From Bacillota bacterium (GTDB lineage Bacteria > Bacillota > Clostridia > Oscillospirales > Ruminococcaceae): a stretch of DNA of 11,041 bases. The notes beneath the pieces are model-generated. The model was not told the DNA's origin. It did no database searches and saw only the letters and a program-made list of their open reading frames with translations. The translations under genes were made by a program, and so were the position numbers. The stretch is from the NCBI GenBank assembly GCA_023413185.1, contig JAEZQD010000089.1, positions 1 to 11,041 of the forward strand, given 5' to 3'. Below, piece by piece: positions 1 to 7,860 of the stretch. Each line of letters begins with the position of its first letter. Within the stretch, counting starts at the first letter, position 1.

Positions 1-1030
1 TGTTCTGCATGAGCGGAAGCTCGGATGAAAACACACGACTTCGGGTGGAAAGAAACATCAGGCTGTCGTAGCGAAACCGCCCAAGCGATGCACTGTCGTA
101 CCAACCCTTGCCGGAGTAGCTGTCCTTCACCGCCCCGCGCAGCAGCAGCGGCTTGACTGTTCTCACCTCCAGCATCGGTCTGTCCTGCGGGTCAATCGGT
201 CCGCCCAAGCGGTCGGAGAGCGGCTGGTAGCCCAGTGCCTCAAGCTCAAAGCTGCGACTGGGCGCCGACCCGCCAAACCAGTAGCCGACCAGATCGCTGA
301 TGTCGTATATCATGTTGAGCAACGCGCGCGACCGCCACACGCTTGCATCCTGCGGTACAATCAATAAGGACGCGGCAATCGAGAGTGCGACGATGGGCAG
401 CGCGGTGAGCTGAAGCGCGGCAAGGGTTACGGTGTTTTCTCCATCCTTCAGCTGCTTTTTGCGCCGAAACTGGATGCCGGGCAGCAGTATCAAATAGCCG
501 CCCGAAAGCAGTATCAGCACCGGGGTTCGGTTTGCAAGCAGCAACACATGCAAAGCTACGGTGACGCACAAGCACACAAGCCCAAGCAGCGCTAGGGCAA
601 AGGGTAGCATCTGCAGCCTTCTTGCAAAACCAAACAGCAGCGCCGAGCAAGCAAGGCAAGCAAACAGAATATACCACAGATTGTTCACGGCACTGTATGC
701 TTCGAGCCAAGCAACCCAACGCGTTACCGCACCGTATGCAACGGGATGAAGCATTATAAGACGCAAAACGCCAAAGCTTGCCCCCGCAGCACCGAGTAAA
801 ATTAGGATTGCCCACACGCGTCGCGTAACGATCCAAACCAGTGTGACACAAAGCAAAGAGAGCAGCACGGTGTGCAGTACGGAACAGGTGTAGTTGAGCG
901 CAGAAAACAACGCGATTACCAAACCCGATGTGAGGAGCACTATGCCAAGCTGTTCCGCCATCCGGCTCTTGCCTACCGCCCGCGCGCCGCCCGATATGCG
1001 ACCGAAAACCGCACGAATTACGTCGTTCAT
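1..1030 (-). CDS. TgpA-like membrane transglutaminase (N-terminal part, runs off the left edge)
   Basis: The frame starts with ATG at 1030 and stays open to the edge, giving 343 residues; the C-terminal half is missing. About seven hydrophobic helices are visible (roughly residues 26-43, 52-69, 72-90, 118-136, 141-158, 161-183 and 204-224). They are followed by a non-membrane stretch containing LLLRGAVKDSYSGKGWYDS (residues 296-313). That layout, helices followed by an extracytoplasmic domain with a Y-x-G-x-x-W signature, is typical of the TgpA/DUF3488 transglutaminase-like proteins that follow moxR and DUF58 genes. The catalytic Cys-His-Asp region would lie beyond the window and cannot be checked. 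A GGAGG ribosome binding site sits 7 bases before the ATG, and the start overlaps the DUF58 stop codon (ATGA), so the genes are probably translationally coupled. The cell role (envelope protein processing or cross-linking) is inferred from the family. Confidence 0.82.
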   Translation of the reverse strand, partial: MNDVIRAVFGRISGGARAVGKSRMAEQLGIVLLTSGLVIALFSALNYTCSVLHTVLLSLLCVTLVWIVTRRVWAILILLGAAGASFGVLRLIMLHPVAYGAVTRWVAWLEAYSAVNNLWYILFACLACSALLFGFARRLQMLPFALALLGLVCLCVTVALHVLLLANRTPVLILLSGGYLILLPGIQFRRKKQLKDGENTVTLAALQLTALPIVALSIAASLLIVPQDASVWRSRALLNMIYDISDLVGYWFGGSAPSRSFELEALGYQPLSDRLGGPIDPQDRPMLEVRTVKPLLLRGAVKDSYSGKGWYDSASLGRFRYDSLMFLSTRSRVFSSELPLMQN

Positions 1031-2214
1031 AGCATATCCTCCAATACCGAGGTGATGCTGTCGTTTAAGGTTACCGTCACGGTGCGAACGCCGCCCGTGA
1101 GCGACACACCCCGTTTTCCCGTGTCGCTTACCGACAAGACGGTAACCCCGCCCGCCGGCAGCGGCTCGTGCAGCATCAGCTCGCCGAATGTGCGCGCATT
1201 GCCAAGGGTAAGCAGATAGGCGGACGACGCGCCGCTTTCGCTTGTCACAGCGCGAACGCCTGACGCCTGCGCGGCGGTTTCATCGCCTTTTTCGGTAAAC
1301 TCAAGCAGCGCAAGGTAACGATGCAGACGTGCAAAATCGCGCAGACTGCCGCCAAAAACACCGTTGTTGATTGCGTCAGAGCGGCACAGCCGAACCGTAT
1401 ACCCACCCGCCAGCGTGTGGTACGCTACGGTTGCCGCAGTCTCGCACAGCATGTCGGCGCACAGACGTGCGTGTTCCCCCGTCACCCCGTACAGGCAGGG
1501 GTCGATGCAGATTAAGCAGTGCGTCTCGGACGCGTGCTCATACTCGCGCGTATACAGCTTCTGCGCGCGGGCTGATGTCTTCCAATGGATGCGCTTTTGG
1601 GAGTCTCCCTGCCTATACTCGCGCACTCCCGCAAAGTTTTCACCCGTGCCCGAAAGGTTTAGGCTTGTTCCGCTGAAGTTTTTATCGTCCGGCGAGTAGG
1701 CACCGAGCAGGGATAGCTCATGCACACGCGGGTACACCAGAACAGGGCGCTTGCGGTAGTATGGCAGCCGCAGCATATTAAAGTTTAGCCGCGTAAGCCC
1801 AAACACATCCTCAATCTCCACACGGCTCATCCCCACCTCGCTGCGTCCTGAAAACGCGCACAAAAAGCGCGGAGAAAACTCAATCTGCCCATGGGCGGGC
1901 AGCGCAAAGGAATAGGTGACGTCCTCCTGCGAGGAGACCGCCGAAACATGCACCCGCATCATGGTAAAGGGGTATGGCATGTCGTTGTGAATGCGCAGGT
2001 GCAGCGCGAGCGTTTCTCCTTTGGTCAGCTCCTCGCGGTCTACCAACTGCACATACGAAAAGCTGTGCACCGTCCACAGGTTAAGAAAAAAGCAAAGCAG
2101 AAGTATGCCCAACTGGATAAACAGCACCAAAAAGAACACCCGCTCGCCGGTTAACAGCCCGCCAAACAGGCAGGTTCCGAGCAGGGAGTAGAACACGATG
2201 CGCTGCGCTCTCAT
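1027..2214 (-). CDS. DUF58 domain membrane protein
   Basis: This is a 395-residue protein with two adjacent N-terminal membrane helices (about residues 7-21 and 25-46) and then a soluble region. Residues 198-215 (REYRQGDSQKRIHWKTSAR) carry the hallmark DUF58 motif R-x-Y-x-x-G-D-x-x-x-x-I-x-W-K-x-S-A-R. After it, LICIDP (residues 234-239) sits where a von Willebrand A-like fold begins; the metal-site DxSxS motif is not preserved, as is common in this family. The gene lies between moxR and the transglutaminase gene with 4-base ATGA overlaps on both sides, the usual order for this trio. DUF58 proteins are thought to act as partners or substrates of MoxR ATPases at the membrane. The biochemical function is unknown. 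The ATG at 2214 has GGTGG just upstream. Confidence 0.9.
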   Translation of the reverse strand: MRAQRIVFYSLLGTCLFGGLLTGERVFFLVLFIQLGILLLCFFLNLWTVHSFSYVQLVDREELTKGETLALHLRIHNDMPYPFTMMRVHVSAVSSQEDVTYSFALPAHGQIEFSPRFLCAFSGRSEVGMSRVEIEDVFGLTRLNFNMLRLPYYRKRPVLVYPRVHELSLLGAYSPDDKNFSGTSLNLSGTGENFAGVREYRQGDSQKRIHWKTSARAQKLYTREYEHASETHCLICIDPCLYGVTGEHARLCADMLCETAATVAYHTLAGGYTVRLCRSDAINNGVFGGSLRDFARLHRYLALLEFTEKGDETAAQASGVRAVTSESGASSAYLLTLGNARTFGELMLHEPLPAGGVTVLSVSDTGKRGVSLTGGVRTVTVTLNDSITSVLEDML

Positions 2215-3155
2215 GACACCACCGGTACCGGGGCCGTGCGCAGAATATCCTGCAAAACCTGCTGCGCACTGTTTTTATGGATGCCCGCGCTCAGCTGCAC
2301 AACAAGCCGATGGGCAAGCACCGGGATTGCCATCGCCTTTGCATCGTCGGGCAGTACATAGTCGCGCCCGCAGAACAGCGCGTGCGCCATAGAGGCGTGC
2401 ATCAGCGCAAGCGAGGCACGCGGGCTTGCGCCCAACGACAGCTTGTCGCTCTTTCTGGTAGCGTTTGCGATATCTACGATATACTGCATCACAGGTCTTG
2501 AGCAGGTTATGCCCTTCACCTGCTCCTGCAAGAACAGCACATCCTCGGCATTCGCGACGGCGGCGACCTCGGTTTTTAAGCTTTTTACCCTGCTTTGCAG
2601 GATGTCAATCTCATCGCTGCGGTTGGGGTAACCCAGCGAAACGCGGATAAAAAACCGGTCAAGCTGCGCTTCGGGCAGCGGGTAGGTACCGGTGGATTCC
2701 ACGGGGTTTTGGGTGGCGATTACCATAAACGGGCTTGGCAGTGGGTAGGTCTCGCCGTCAACGGTTACCTGCCCCTCCTGCATCGCCTCCAACAGACTGG
2801 ACTGTGTTTTGGGGCTGGTTCGGTTTATCTCGTCTGCCAGTACCATCTGGCTCATAATCGCACCGTGACGCACTTGTTTTTCGCCTGTTCTAATATCTAT
2901 CATCGTGTAGCCCGCAACGTCCGAGGGCAGCACGTCTGGGGTAAACTGAATGCGGTTAAACGAACAGTCCACCGACCTTGCAAGCGCCCACGCCAGCGTT
3001 GTTTTTCCAAGCCCGGGGGCATCCTCAATCAGCAGATGTCCGCCGCAGGCAAGTGTCATCAGCGCAAGGTCCACCGCCTCCCGCTTTCCGATTAAAACCC
3101 GTTCGATGTTTTCGCGTACCGACTGGATGATGCTCTGTGCACTGCGTGTTGTCAT
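2211..3155 (-). CDS. MoxR-family AAA+ ATPase
   Basis: This 314-residue protein has a complete MoxR AAA+ core. Walker A is DAPGLGKTT (residues 45-53), Walker B is MVLADE (104-109), sensor 1 is ATQNP (147-151), an arginine finger sits in LDRFF (R167), and sensor 2 is in GASPRAS (R246). Length and motif order are normal for the family (about 310-330 residues). MoxR ATPases are cytoplasmic chaperone-like machines that remodel or activate partner proteins, often those with von Willebrand A folds. Here the likely partner is the DUF58 protein encoded directly downstream. This is the first gene of the three-gene operon. The start at 3155 fits the family's N-terminus, although the SD-like GGAAAGG is about 14 bases upstream, further than ideal. 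Confidence 0.95.
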   Translation of the reverse strand: MTTRSAQSIIQSVRENIERVLIGKREAVDLALMTLACGGHLLIEDAPGLGKTTLAWALARSVDCSFNRIQFTPDVLPSDVAGYTMIDIRTGEKQVRHGAIMSQMVLADEINRTSPKTQSSLLEAMQEGQVTVDGETYPLPSPFMVIATQNPVESTGTYPLPEAQLDRFFIRVSLGYPNRSDEIDILQSRVKSLKTEVAAVANAEDVLFLQEQVKGITCSRPVMQYIVDIANATRKSDKLSLGASPRASLALMHASMAHALFCGRDYVLPDDAKAMAIPVLAHRLVVQLSAGIHKNSAQQVLQDILRTAPVPVVS

Positions 3156-3213
3156 ACCGTATTATCAAGCCTTTCCATTTTAAGTTGGAACCAAGCCGTC
3201 CGTCTATGTGCCC

Positions 3214-3272
3214 CTTACTGTAAGTAAATAATAGCATAATTACCATAAAAACTGAACGTATAATCTTGTCAA
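3214..3272 (-). promoter_or_regulatory. candidate promoter of the moxR operon, with a palindrome at the start site
   Basis: On the minus strand an extended -10 TGCTATTAT lies at 3236-3228. A perfect -35 hexamer TTGACA lies at 3272-3267, but it has 17-base spacing only to a weaker -10, TTTATG (3249-3244), so two alternative promoters are possible. The inverted repeat CTTAC-T-GTAAG (3214-3224) lies where transcription from the extended -10 would begin and could be an operator. No experimental support. Confidence 0.45.
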
Positions 3273-3323
3273 GGTTTGGGTGGCGGTATGATGGATAGTG
3301 CACAATCTTGCCTTTTCGTACTC

Positions 3324-3373
3324 TTGTTTGCTGTGTGTTTGTGTAGTACAATGACTGTTGAATAAATAAGGAG
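3324..3373 (+). promoter_or_regulatory. candidate promoter and ribosome binding site of the ABC exporter gene
   Basis: A -35-like TTGTTT (3324-3329) is separated by 17 bases from TACAAT (3347-3352), predicting a short leader of about 26 bases. AAGGAG (3368-3373) is the ribosome binding site and decides the start: it overlaps the possible GTG at 3373, so the ATG at 3385, 11 bases further on, is favoured. A perfect TATAAT also occurs at 3259-3264 but has no good -35. Confidence 0.5.
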
Positions 3374-3384
3374 TGAACAGACTT

Positions 3385-5130
3385 ATGTTGCGCTACATCT
3401 TTAAACGCTTTGTTTCCTACTACAAACCCTACCGTCTGTTGTTTTTTACCGACCTGTTCTGCGCGCTTATGGTATCGGCAATCGACCTTGCGTTCCCACA
3501 GCTGCTTGGCTTTTTGAACAAGGGGCTGTTTACCCGCAGCGCGCCCGAGATCTTATCGGGTATCGGCTACATCATTATCGGGATGCTGGCACTATACGTT
3601 GTGCGCTACTACTGCCATTACTTTATCACCTCGTGGGGGCATATCATGGGCTCACGGATGGAAAGCAACATGCGCAACGACCTGTTTGGTCATTTTCAAC
3701 GGCTGAGCTTTTCGTACTACGACAAAAACAACACCGGCGAAATGATGTCGCGCATCATATCGGATTTGTTTGACATCTCGGAGCTTGCGCACCACGGACC
3801 GGAAAACCTGTTTATGTCGCTGATCAAACTGGTAGGCTCATTCGCGCTGCTGATGCTGCTTAACTGGAAGATGACCCTGATTCTGCTTGCGGTTACCGCC
3901 GCGATGCTTGCATTCTCTTTGGCGCGCAACAAGCGGATGCTTGCGGTGTTTATGGACAACCGCAAGAAGATTGCCGCCGTGAACGCCCGCGTGCAGGACA
4001 GCCTCTCGGGTATTCGCGTGGTGAAGTCGTTTGCTAACGAAGCCCATGAGCAGGCGCGTTTTCGGCGCAGCAACGAGGAGTTTTTGGAGTCTAAGAACAG
4101 CAGCTACCGCGCCATGGGTGCGTTTGCCGCGGGCAATTCGTTTTTTCAAGGGCTGCTTTATACCGTCATCATCGGCTTTGGCGGTCTGTTTATCGCCCGC
4201 GGGGAGCTTTCGCCCACGGCGCTTGCGATGTATGTGCTGTACGTCAACATCTACATGAGCCCGATTGATATGCTCGTAAACTTTACCGAACCGTTTCAAA
4301 AGGGGTATGCGGGCTTTAAGCGGTTTGTTGAAATATTGGACACCTCGCCCGATGTAACCGACCGCGAGGGTGCCGTGCCGCTGACCGAGGTGCGTGGTGA
4401 GATTGACTACCGTGACGTACGGTTTGCCTACGACGATGGCGTGCCGATCTTGGATGGGATTAACCTGCATATCGAAGCCGGCAAGACGGTGGCGCTGGTG
4501 GGACCTTCCGGCGGCGGCAAAACGACGTTTTGCTCCCTGCTGCCCCGCTTTTACGACGTGACAGGCGGCAGCATTCAGATTGACGGCAAGGACATACGCG
4601 AGCTGACCCTATCTTCCCTGCGCGGCGCCATCGGCATTGTGCAGCAGGATGTGTACATCTTTACGGGAAGTATGCGCGACAATATCGCCTACGGCAGACT
4701 AAACGCCACCGATGAGGAGATTATAACCGCCGCAAAGCAGGCGAACATTCACGACTTTATCGTGTCGCTCGAGGACGGTTACGACACCTTTGTGGGTGAG
4801 CGCGGCACACGGCTTTCGGGCGGGCAGAAGCAGCGCATTGCGATTGCACGGTTGTTCTTGAAAAACCCGCGGATACTGATTCTTGACGAAGCGACCTCCG
4901 CGCTGGACAACGAAAGCGAGCGGCACATCCAAAAGGCGCTTGAGGCGCTCTCGAAAGGGCGTACCACGCTCGTCATTGCGCACCGGCTTTCCACCATCCG
5001 TAACGCGGATGAGATTGCTGTAATCACCGACGAGGGCATTACCGAACGCGGACGGCACGACGAGCTGCTTGCGCACAACGGGCTTTACGCGCGGTACTAC
5101 AACATGCAGTTTGAAGGAATACTCGATTAA
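3385..5130 (+). CDS. ABC exporter half-transporter (MsbA/LmrA-like)
   Basis: This 581-residue single-chain exporter has an N-terminal six-helix membrane domain (about residues 15-310) fused to a nucleotide-binding domain. All ATPase elements are present: Walker A GPSGGGKTT (373-381), Q-loop VQQD (419-422), signature LSGGQKQR (477-484), Walker B ILILDEATSALD (497-508) and H-loop histidine H533 in IAHRLS. Such half-transporters work as homo- or heterodimers that export lipids, peptides or drugs; the substrate cannot be read from sequence. With canonical catalytic residues and no second half-transporter beside it, a homodimer is plausible. The gene stands alone, divergent from the moxR operon and followed by a strong terminator. 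An in-frame GTG at 3373 would add four residues, but it overlaps the AAGGAG ribosome binding site, so ATG 3385 was chosen. Confidence 0.94.
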   Translation: MLRYIFKRFVSYYKPYRLLFFTDLFCALMVSAIDLAFPQLLGFLNKGLFTRSAPEILSGIGYIIIGMLALYVVRYYCHYFITSWGHIMGSRMESNMRNDLFGHFQRLSFSYYDKNNTGEMMSRIISDLFDISELAHHGPENLFMSLIKLVGSFALLMLLNWKMTLILLAVTAAMLAFSLARNKRMLAVFMDNRKKIAAVNARVQDSLSGIRVVKSFANEAHEQARFRRSNEEFLESKNSSYRAMGAFAAGNSFFQGLLYTVIIGFGGLFIARGELSPTALAMYVLYVNIYMSPIDMLVNFTEPFQKGYAGFKRFVEILDTSPDVTDREGAVPLTEVRGEIDYRDVRFAYDDGVPILDGINLHIEAGKTVALVGPSGGGKTTFCSLLPRFYDVTGGSIQIDGKDIRELTLSSLRGAIGIVQQDVYIFTGSMRDNIAYGRLNATDEEIITAAKQANIHDFIVSLEDGYDTFVGERGTRLSGGQKQRIAIARLFLKNPRILILDEATSALDNESERHIQKALEALSKGRTTLVIAHRLSTIRNADEIAVITDEGITERGRHDELLAHNGLYARYYNMQFEGILD

Positions 5131-5139
5131 AACCAAAAC

Positions 5140-5184
5140 AGACCAAAAGGGATTGCCCATTACACAGGCAATCCCTTTTGGTCT
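5140..5184. terminator. bidirectional intrinsic terminator between convergent genes
   Basis: A perfect 18-bp stem (AGACCAAAAGGGATTGCC, 5140-5157, pairing with 5167-5184) encloses a 9-base loop. It starts 10 bases after the exporter stop codon and ends 28 bases before the gntP stop codon. The outer stem ends in T-rich sequence on both strands (CTTTTGGTCTATTATT on plus, TGGTCTGTTTTGG on minus), so it can end transcription arriving from either side. Confidence 0.88.
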
Positions 5185-5212
5185 ATTATTCAGTCGGGCA
5201 AGTTGGGTTATC

Positions 5213-6586
5213 TTAGAGGAATATGTTGAGGATAAGCAGTACCACAAGACCTACCGCCCACGCAATGGTTGTGGTAACCGACCATACACGAACCTGTTCC
5301 TTGGTTTCGGTAATACCCATCAGTCGGGTGGTTACCCAGTAGAAGCTGTCGTTGAAATAGGAGAAGAACAAAGAGCCGATGCACGCCGCAAACGCGCCAA
5401 GCAGCATGTTTCCGCCCGCTGCGAGTACGATGGGTGCGGTAATGCCGGCAGCGGTAACCATCGCTACGGTGCCGGAGCCCTGAACAAAGCGAACGAGCGT
5501 CGCAATGATAAACGGAAGCAGGATAATCGGGATAGCGGTCTGAGAGATCTGCTCGGCGATGAAGTTACCTACACCGCTGACCTGAAGCACCTTGCCAAGC
5601 GCGCCGCCGCCGCCCGTTACAAGAATGATGATACCTGCGCTCTGAATGCCCTTTTCCATCTGGCTGAGTACGACCTTGCGCTCGGTTTTAAATGCAAGGG
5701 TGTAGATGGCAAGCAGCAAACCGATGCCCACCGCGACAACCGGCGTACCGAGGAAGATGAGTACCGAGAAGATGCCTTCGGTATTGCCTAATGCCTTAGA
5801 TACGGTGTTAATCAGGATGAGAACAATGGGTGCGAGGATGGGTAAGAAGGACATGAGCGCGGACGGTAGCTTTCTGCCTTCTTCAGAAGATTTTACATCG
5901 TAAATGGGCTCCTGATAGCCGGGTCTTATCCATCCGTCCCCGTCATCGGCGGGAATCTGGTAGATCTTCTTGCCGAGATAGGTGCCGTAAAACAGGCACG
6001 CGATTGCCATCGGTATTGCGATTACAATGCCCATAAGGATGAACTGTCCGATATCAACACCGAAGGTTCCCGCAACGCCCAAGGGTCCGGGTGTGGGTGG
6101 TACCAGCGAGTGGGTGATTACAAGCCCTGCTGCAAGCGGAACGCCCAGCGCAACGATTGATTTCTTTGTGCTTTTAGATAGCGCCTTCGCAATCGGTGAC
6201 AGAATAACAAAACCCGAATCGCAGAAGATGGGGATGGATACTAAAAAGCCTGTCAGTGCAAGGGCAATGCCCTCACGCTTTTTACCGAACAGCTTTAAGA
6301 ACGTCCTTGCCATCTTCTCTGCGGCGCCCGAAAGCTCGAATATCTGGCCCATCATAACACCGAAGCCGATGATGATACCGATATTGCCAAGCGTTCCGCC
6401 AAAGCCCGCGGTAATGGCGTCAACCGTTGCGGTTGTTCCCATGCCGCCGATCAGACCAATGGTGATGGCTGCGATGATAAGTGCGATAAATGCGTGTACC
6501 TTGGTTTTTAAGATGAGCAGGATGAGCAAAACAAGACCGATAAACAATGCCAGTAACATCTGGGTTCCGGATACAGCTACGTCCAA
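5213..6586 (-). CDS. gntP: GntP-family acid-sugar permease (gluconate:H+ symporter family)
   Basis: This very hydrophobic protein of about 457 residues has some 12 or more membrane segments and matches the GntP/DsdX family throughout. Recognisable stretches are LKTKVHAF near the N-terminus, IPIFCDSGF (about 118-126), HSLVPPTPGP (159-168), FVQGSGTVAM (367-376) and FSYFNDSFYW (408-417). Members import gluconate and related sugar acids with protons across the cytoplasmic membrane. Because it lies beside a DUF1537 kinase and a PdxA2-like dehydrogenase, a four-carbon acid such as threonate is the likely substrate (inference). The start is uncertain. TTG at 6586 is preceded by AGAAGGGAAG and gives a family-like N-terminus, TTG at 6607 has no ribosome binding site, and ATG at 6559 is also possible. 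The gene has its own promoter and ends at the shared terminator. Confidence 0.93.
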   Translation of the reverse strand: MDVAVSGTQMLLALFIGLVLLILLILKTKVHAFIALIIAAITIGLIGGMGTTATVDAITAGFGGTLGNIGIIIGFGVMMGQIFELSGAAEKMARTFLKLFGKKREGIALALTGFLVSIPIFCDSGFVILSPIAKALSKSTKKSIVALGVPLAAGLVITHSLVPPTPGPLGVAGTFGVDIGQFILMGIVIAIPMAIACLFYGTYLGKKIYQIPADDGDGWIRPGYQEPIYDVKSSEEGRKLPSALMSFLPILAPIVLILINTVSKALGNTEGIFSVLIFLGTPVVAVGIGLLLAIYTLAFKTERKVVLSQMEKGIQSAGIIILVTGGGGALGKVLQVSGVGNFIAEQISQTAIPIILLPFIIATLVRFVQGSGTVAMVTAAGITAPIVLAAGGNMLLGAFAACIGSLFFSYFNDSFYWVTTRLMGITETKEQVRVWSVTTTIAWAVGLVVLLILNIFL

Positions 6587-6661
6587 AATGTACACTTCCC
6601 TTCTCAAAATACATTGAATTGCTACATTGCGCCAAAGATCATCATGCTGTTATGTGACGTT

Positions 6662-6714
6662 GCGTTGCCCGACTGGGGGCATTATAGCAAATTAACTTAA
6701 TCTGTCTGCAACGC
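6662..6714 (-). promoter_or_regulatory. candidate gntP promoter bracketed by an inverted repeat
   Basis: On the minus strand the extended consensus -10 TGCTATAAT lies at 6689-6681. The best -35 is the weak TTGCAG (6711-6706) at a long 19-base spacing, which an extended -10 can tolerate. Inverted 7-mers GCAACGC (6708-6714) and GCGTTGC (6662-6668) flank the promoter and could be regulator half-sites. The promoter suggests the permease can be transcribed apart from the two enzyme genes. Confidence 0.6.
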
Positions 6715-6719
6715 TCTTT

Positions 6720-6745
6720 GTAACAGCCGACGTATAGGCTGTTAC
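6720..6745. repeat. 9-bp perfect stem-loop between pdxA2 and gntP
   Basis: GTAACAGCC (6720-6728) pairs perfectly with GGCTGTTAC (6737-6745) around an 8-base loop. It begins about 41 bases after the pdxA2 stop codon. On the minus strand it is followed by AAAGAGCG, not a T run, so it is not a standard intrinsic terminator. It may protect or process the operon mRNA, attenuate read-through into gntP, or be a protein-binding palindrome just upstream of the gntP promoter. Confidence 0.5.
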
Positions 6746-6786
6746 TCGTTTAGATACAGACCGTTATTAAGTCAATAGGCTGCCAA

Positions 6787-7788
6787 TCAGCGATGGGTAA
6801 ATGCCGGAGAATACTTCGCCGCAAGCAGTATCGCCTCGATCATACTGACGGCGCTTGCGATGCCCTTGCCCGCGATGTCAAGCGCGGTGCCGTGATCCAC
6901 CGATGTGCGCAGGATGGGCATGCCAAGGGTCAGCGAGATGGTGCGTTCAAAATCGAGTGTTTTGGTCGCGATGTGTCCCTGGTCGTGATAGAGCGAGAGC
7001 ACGCTGTTAAACCGCCCCTGCAACGCCATGTGGAACACCGAATCTGCGCCGATGGGGCCGGTGACGTGATAGCCCTCCTGTATCAGCTGCTCGATGGCGG
7101 GCATGACCTCGCGCACCTCCTCGTCGCCGAACAGACCGTGCTCCCCACTGTGGGGGTTGAGACCCGCTATGGCCATGGTTCCGTCGTGGATTCCCAGCGA
7201 CTTCAGCGCCTCGGTGCAGCGTTTGACGTAATCCACAATGCGCTCTTTGGTTACCATATCGCACGCCTTGCGCAGCGATACATGGCGGGACAAAAAGAAC
7301 ACGCGCAGACCGTGAACCTCAAACATCGTCAGCGGGTCGTCGGTGCCGGTCAGCTCGCCGAAGATCTCGGTATGACCGATGAAGTTCACGCCTCCTGCCT
7401 TGAGCGATTCCTTGTTGATTGGGGTGGTGGCGACGGCATGGGCGCTGCCTTCGTTGGCAAGCGCAATGCTCTTTTCAATGTACTCGTATGCCGCCTTGCC
7501 GCACATGCCACAGACCTCGCCGATGCGCAGCTTCGCCATATCAATATTGTTGATTTCAATTAAGTTTAGAACGCCCGGGGAGTAGTCGCCCTGCTCAGGG
7601 CTTGTAATCAGGTTAGTTTTGAGTGTAATGCCGGTGATGCCGTAGGCGTTTTCAATAACCGCCTTGTCGCCCACCACCACGCAGCGCGCGGTCTCCTGCA
7701 CCTGCTTGTCCGCAACGGCACGGACGACGATCTCGGGTCCGATGCCTGCCGGGTCTCCGATTGGGATTGCGATAATTGGTTTATCCAT
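6787..7788 (-). CDS. pdxA2: PdxA2-like 4-phospho-threonate dehydrogenase (PdxA family)
   Basis: This 333-residue protein is a full-length PdxA-family NAD-dependent oxidoreductase. It starts with the family signature IPIGDPAGIGPEI (residues 8-20). The three metal-binding histidines are in place: H169 (SRHVSLRKA), H213 (NPHSGEHG) and H268 (YHDQGH). The substrate region HTEIFGELTG is at 139-148, and the C-terminal block TSVDHGTALDIAGKG is at 295-309. Classical PdxA oxidises 4-phosphohydroxy-L-threonine in vitamin B6 synthesis. PdxA2 paralogues paired with DUF1537 kinases instead oxidise and decarboxylate 4-phospho-D-threonate to dihydroxyacetone phosphate. The PdxA2 role is chosen from context: the kinase gene is directly upstream, a GntP permease gene is downstream, and no other B6 gene is present. 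An AGGGG ribosome binding site lies 9 bases before the ATG. A 72-base gap separates it from the kinase gene. Confidence 0.9.
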   Translation of the reverse strand: MDKPIIAIPIGDPAGIGPEIVVRAVADKQVQETARCVVVGDKAVIENAYGITGITLKTNLITSPEQGDYSPGVLNLIEINNIDMAKLRIGEVCGMCGKAAYEYIEKSIALANEGSAHAVATTPINKESLKAGGVNFIGHTEIFGELTGTDDPLTMFEVHGLRVFFLSRHVSLRKACDMVTKERIVDYVKRCTEALKSLGIHDGTMAIAGLNPHSGEHGLFGDEEVREVMPAIEQLIQEGYHVTGPIGADSVFHMALQGRFNSVLSLYHDQGHIATKTLDFERTISLTLGMPILRTSVDHGTALDIAGKGIASAVSMIEAILLAAKYSPAFTHR

Positions 7789-7860
7789 GCTGGTTGTCCC
7801 CTTTCCTACTTCTACTATGATATCGATAAAATAAAAATGTTATTGCGTCGATTGCTCCTA

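Noticed and set aside
246..851. A 201-codon minus-strand open frame rich in Cys, Arg and Ala.
   Set aside because: It is out of frame with the membrane transglutaminase gene, which runs through the same bases with coherent hydrophobic helices, an ATGA-coupled start and a GGAGG site; this frame has no protein-like pattern.
3153..3178. An 8-codon frame (MERLDNTV) whose TGA overlaps the moxR start codon.
   Set aside because: Too short to judge, with no ribosome binding site; the overlap is likely chance.
3025..3351. A 108-codon minus-strand frame covering the moxR promoter region and the moxR N-terminus.
   Set aside because: It overlaps moxR in another frame, lacks a ribosome binding site and spans the promoter elements.
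5069..5791. A 240-codon plus-strand frame running over the exporter end, the terminator and gntP.
   Set aside because: It crosses a strong terminator and its protein is charged, low-complexity antisense of the permease gene.
6618..6626. TGTAGCAAT shared between the gntP leader (minus strand) and the deoR promoter region (10022-10030, plus strand).
   Set aside because: A single 9-base match between two gaps of this size is expected by chance, and the gntP copy is only a half-site of the deoR palindrome.
6787..7788. Annotation as biosynthetic pdxA for vitamin B6.
   Set aside because: The enzyme family is the same, but the neighbours are an acid-sugar kinase, a permease and a DeoR regulator, with no B6 gene, which fits PdxA2 better. 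Sequence alone does not fully exclude it.
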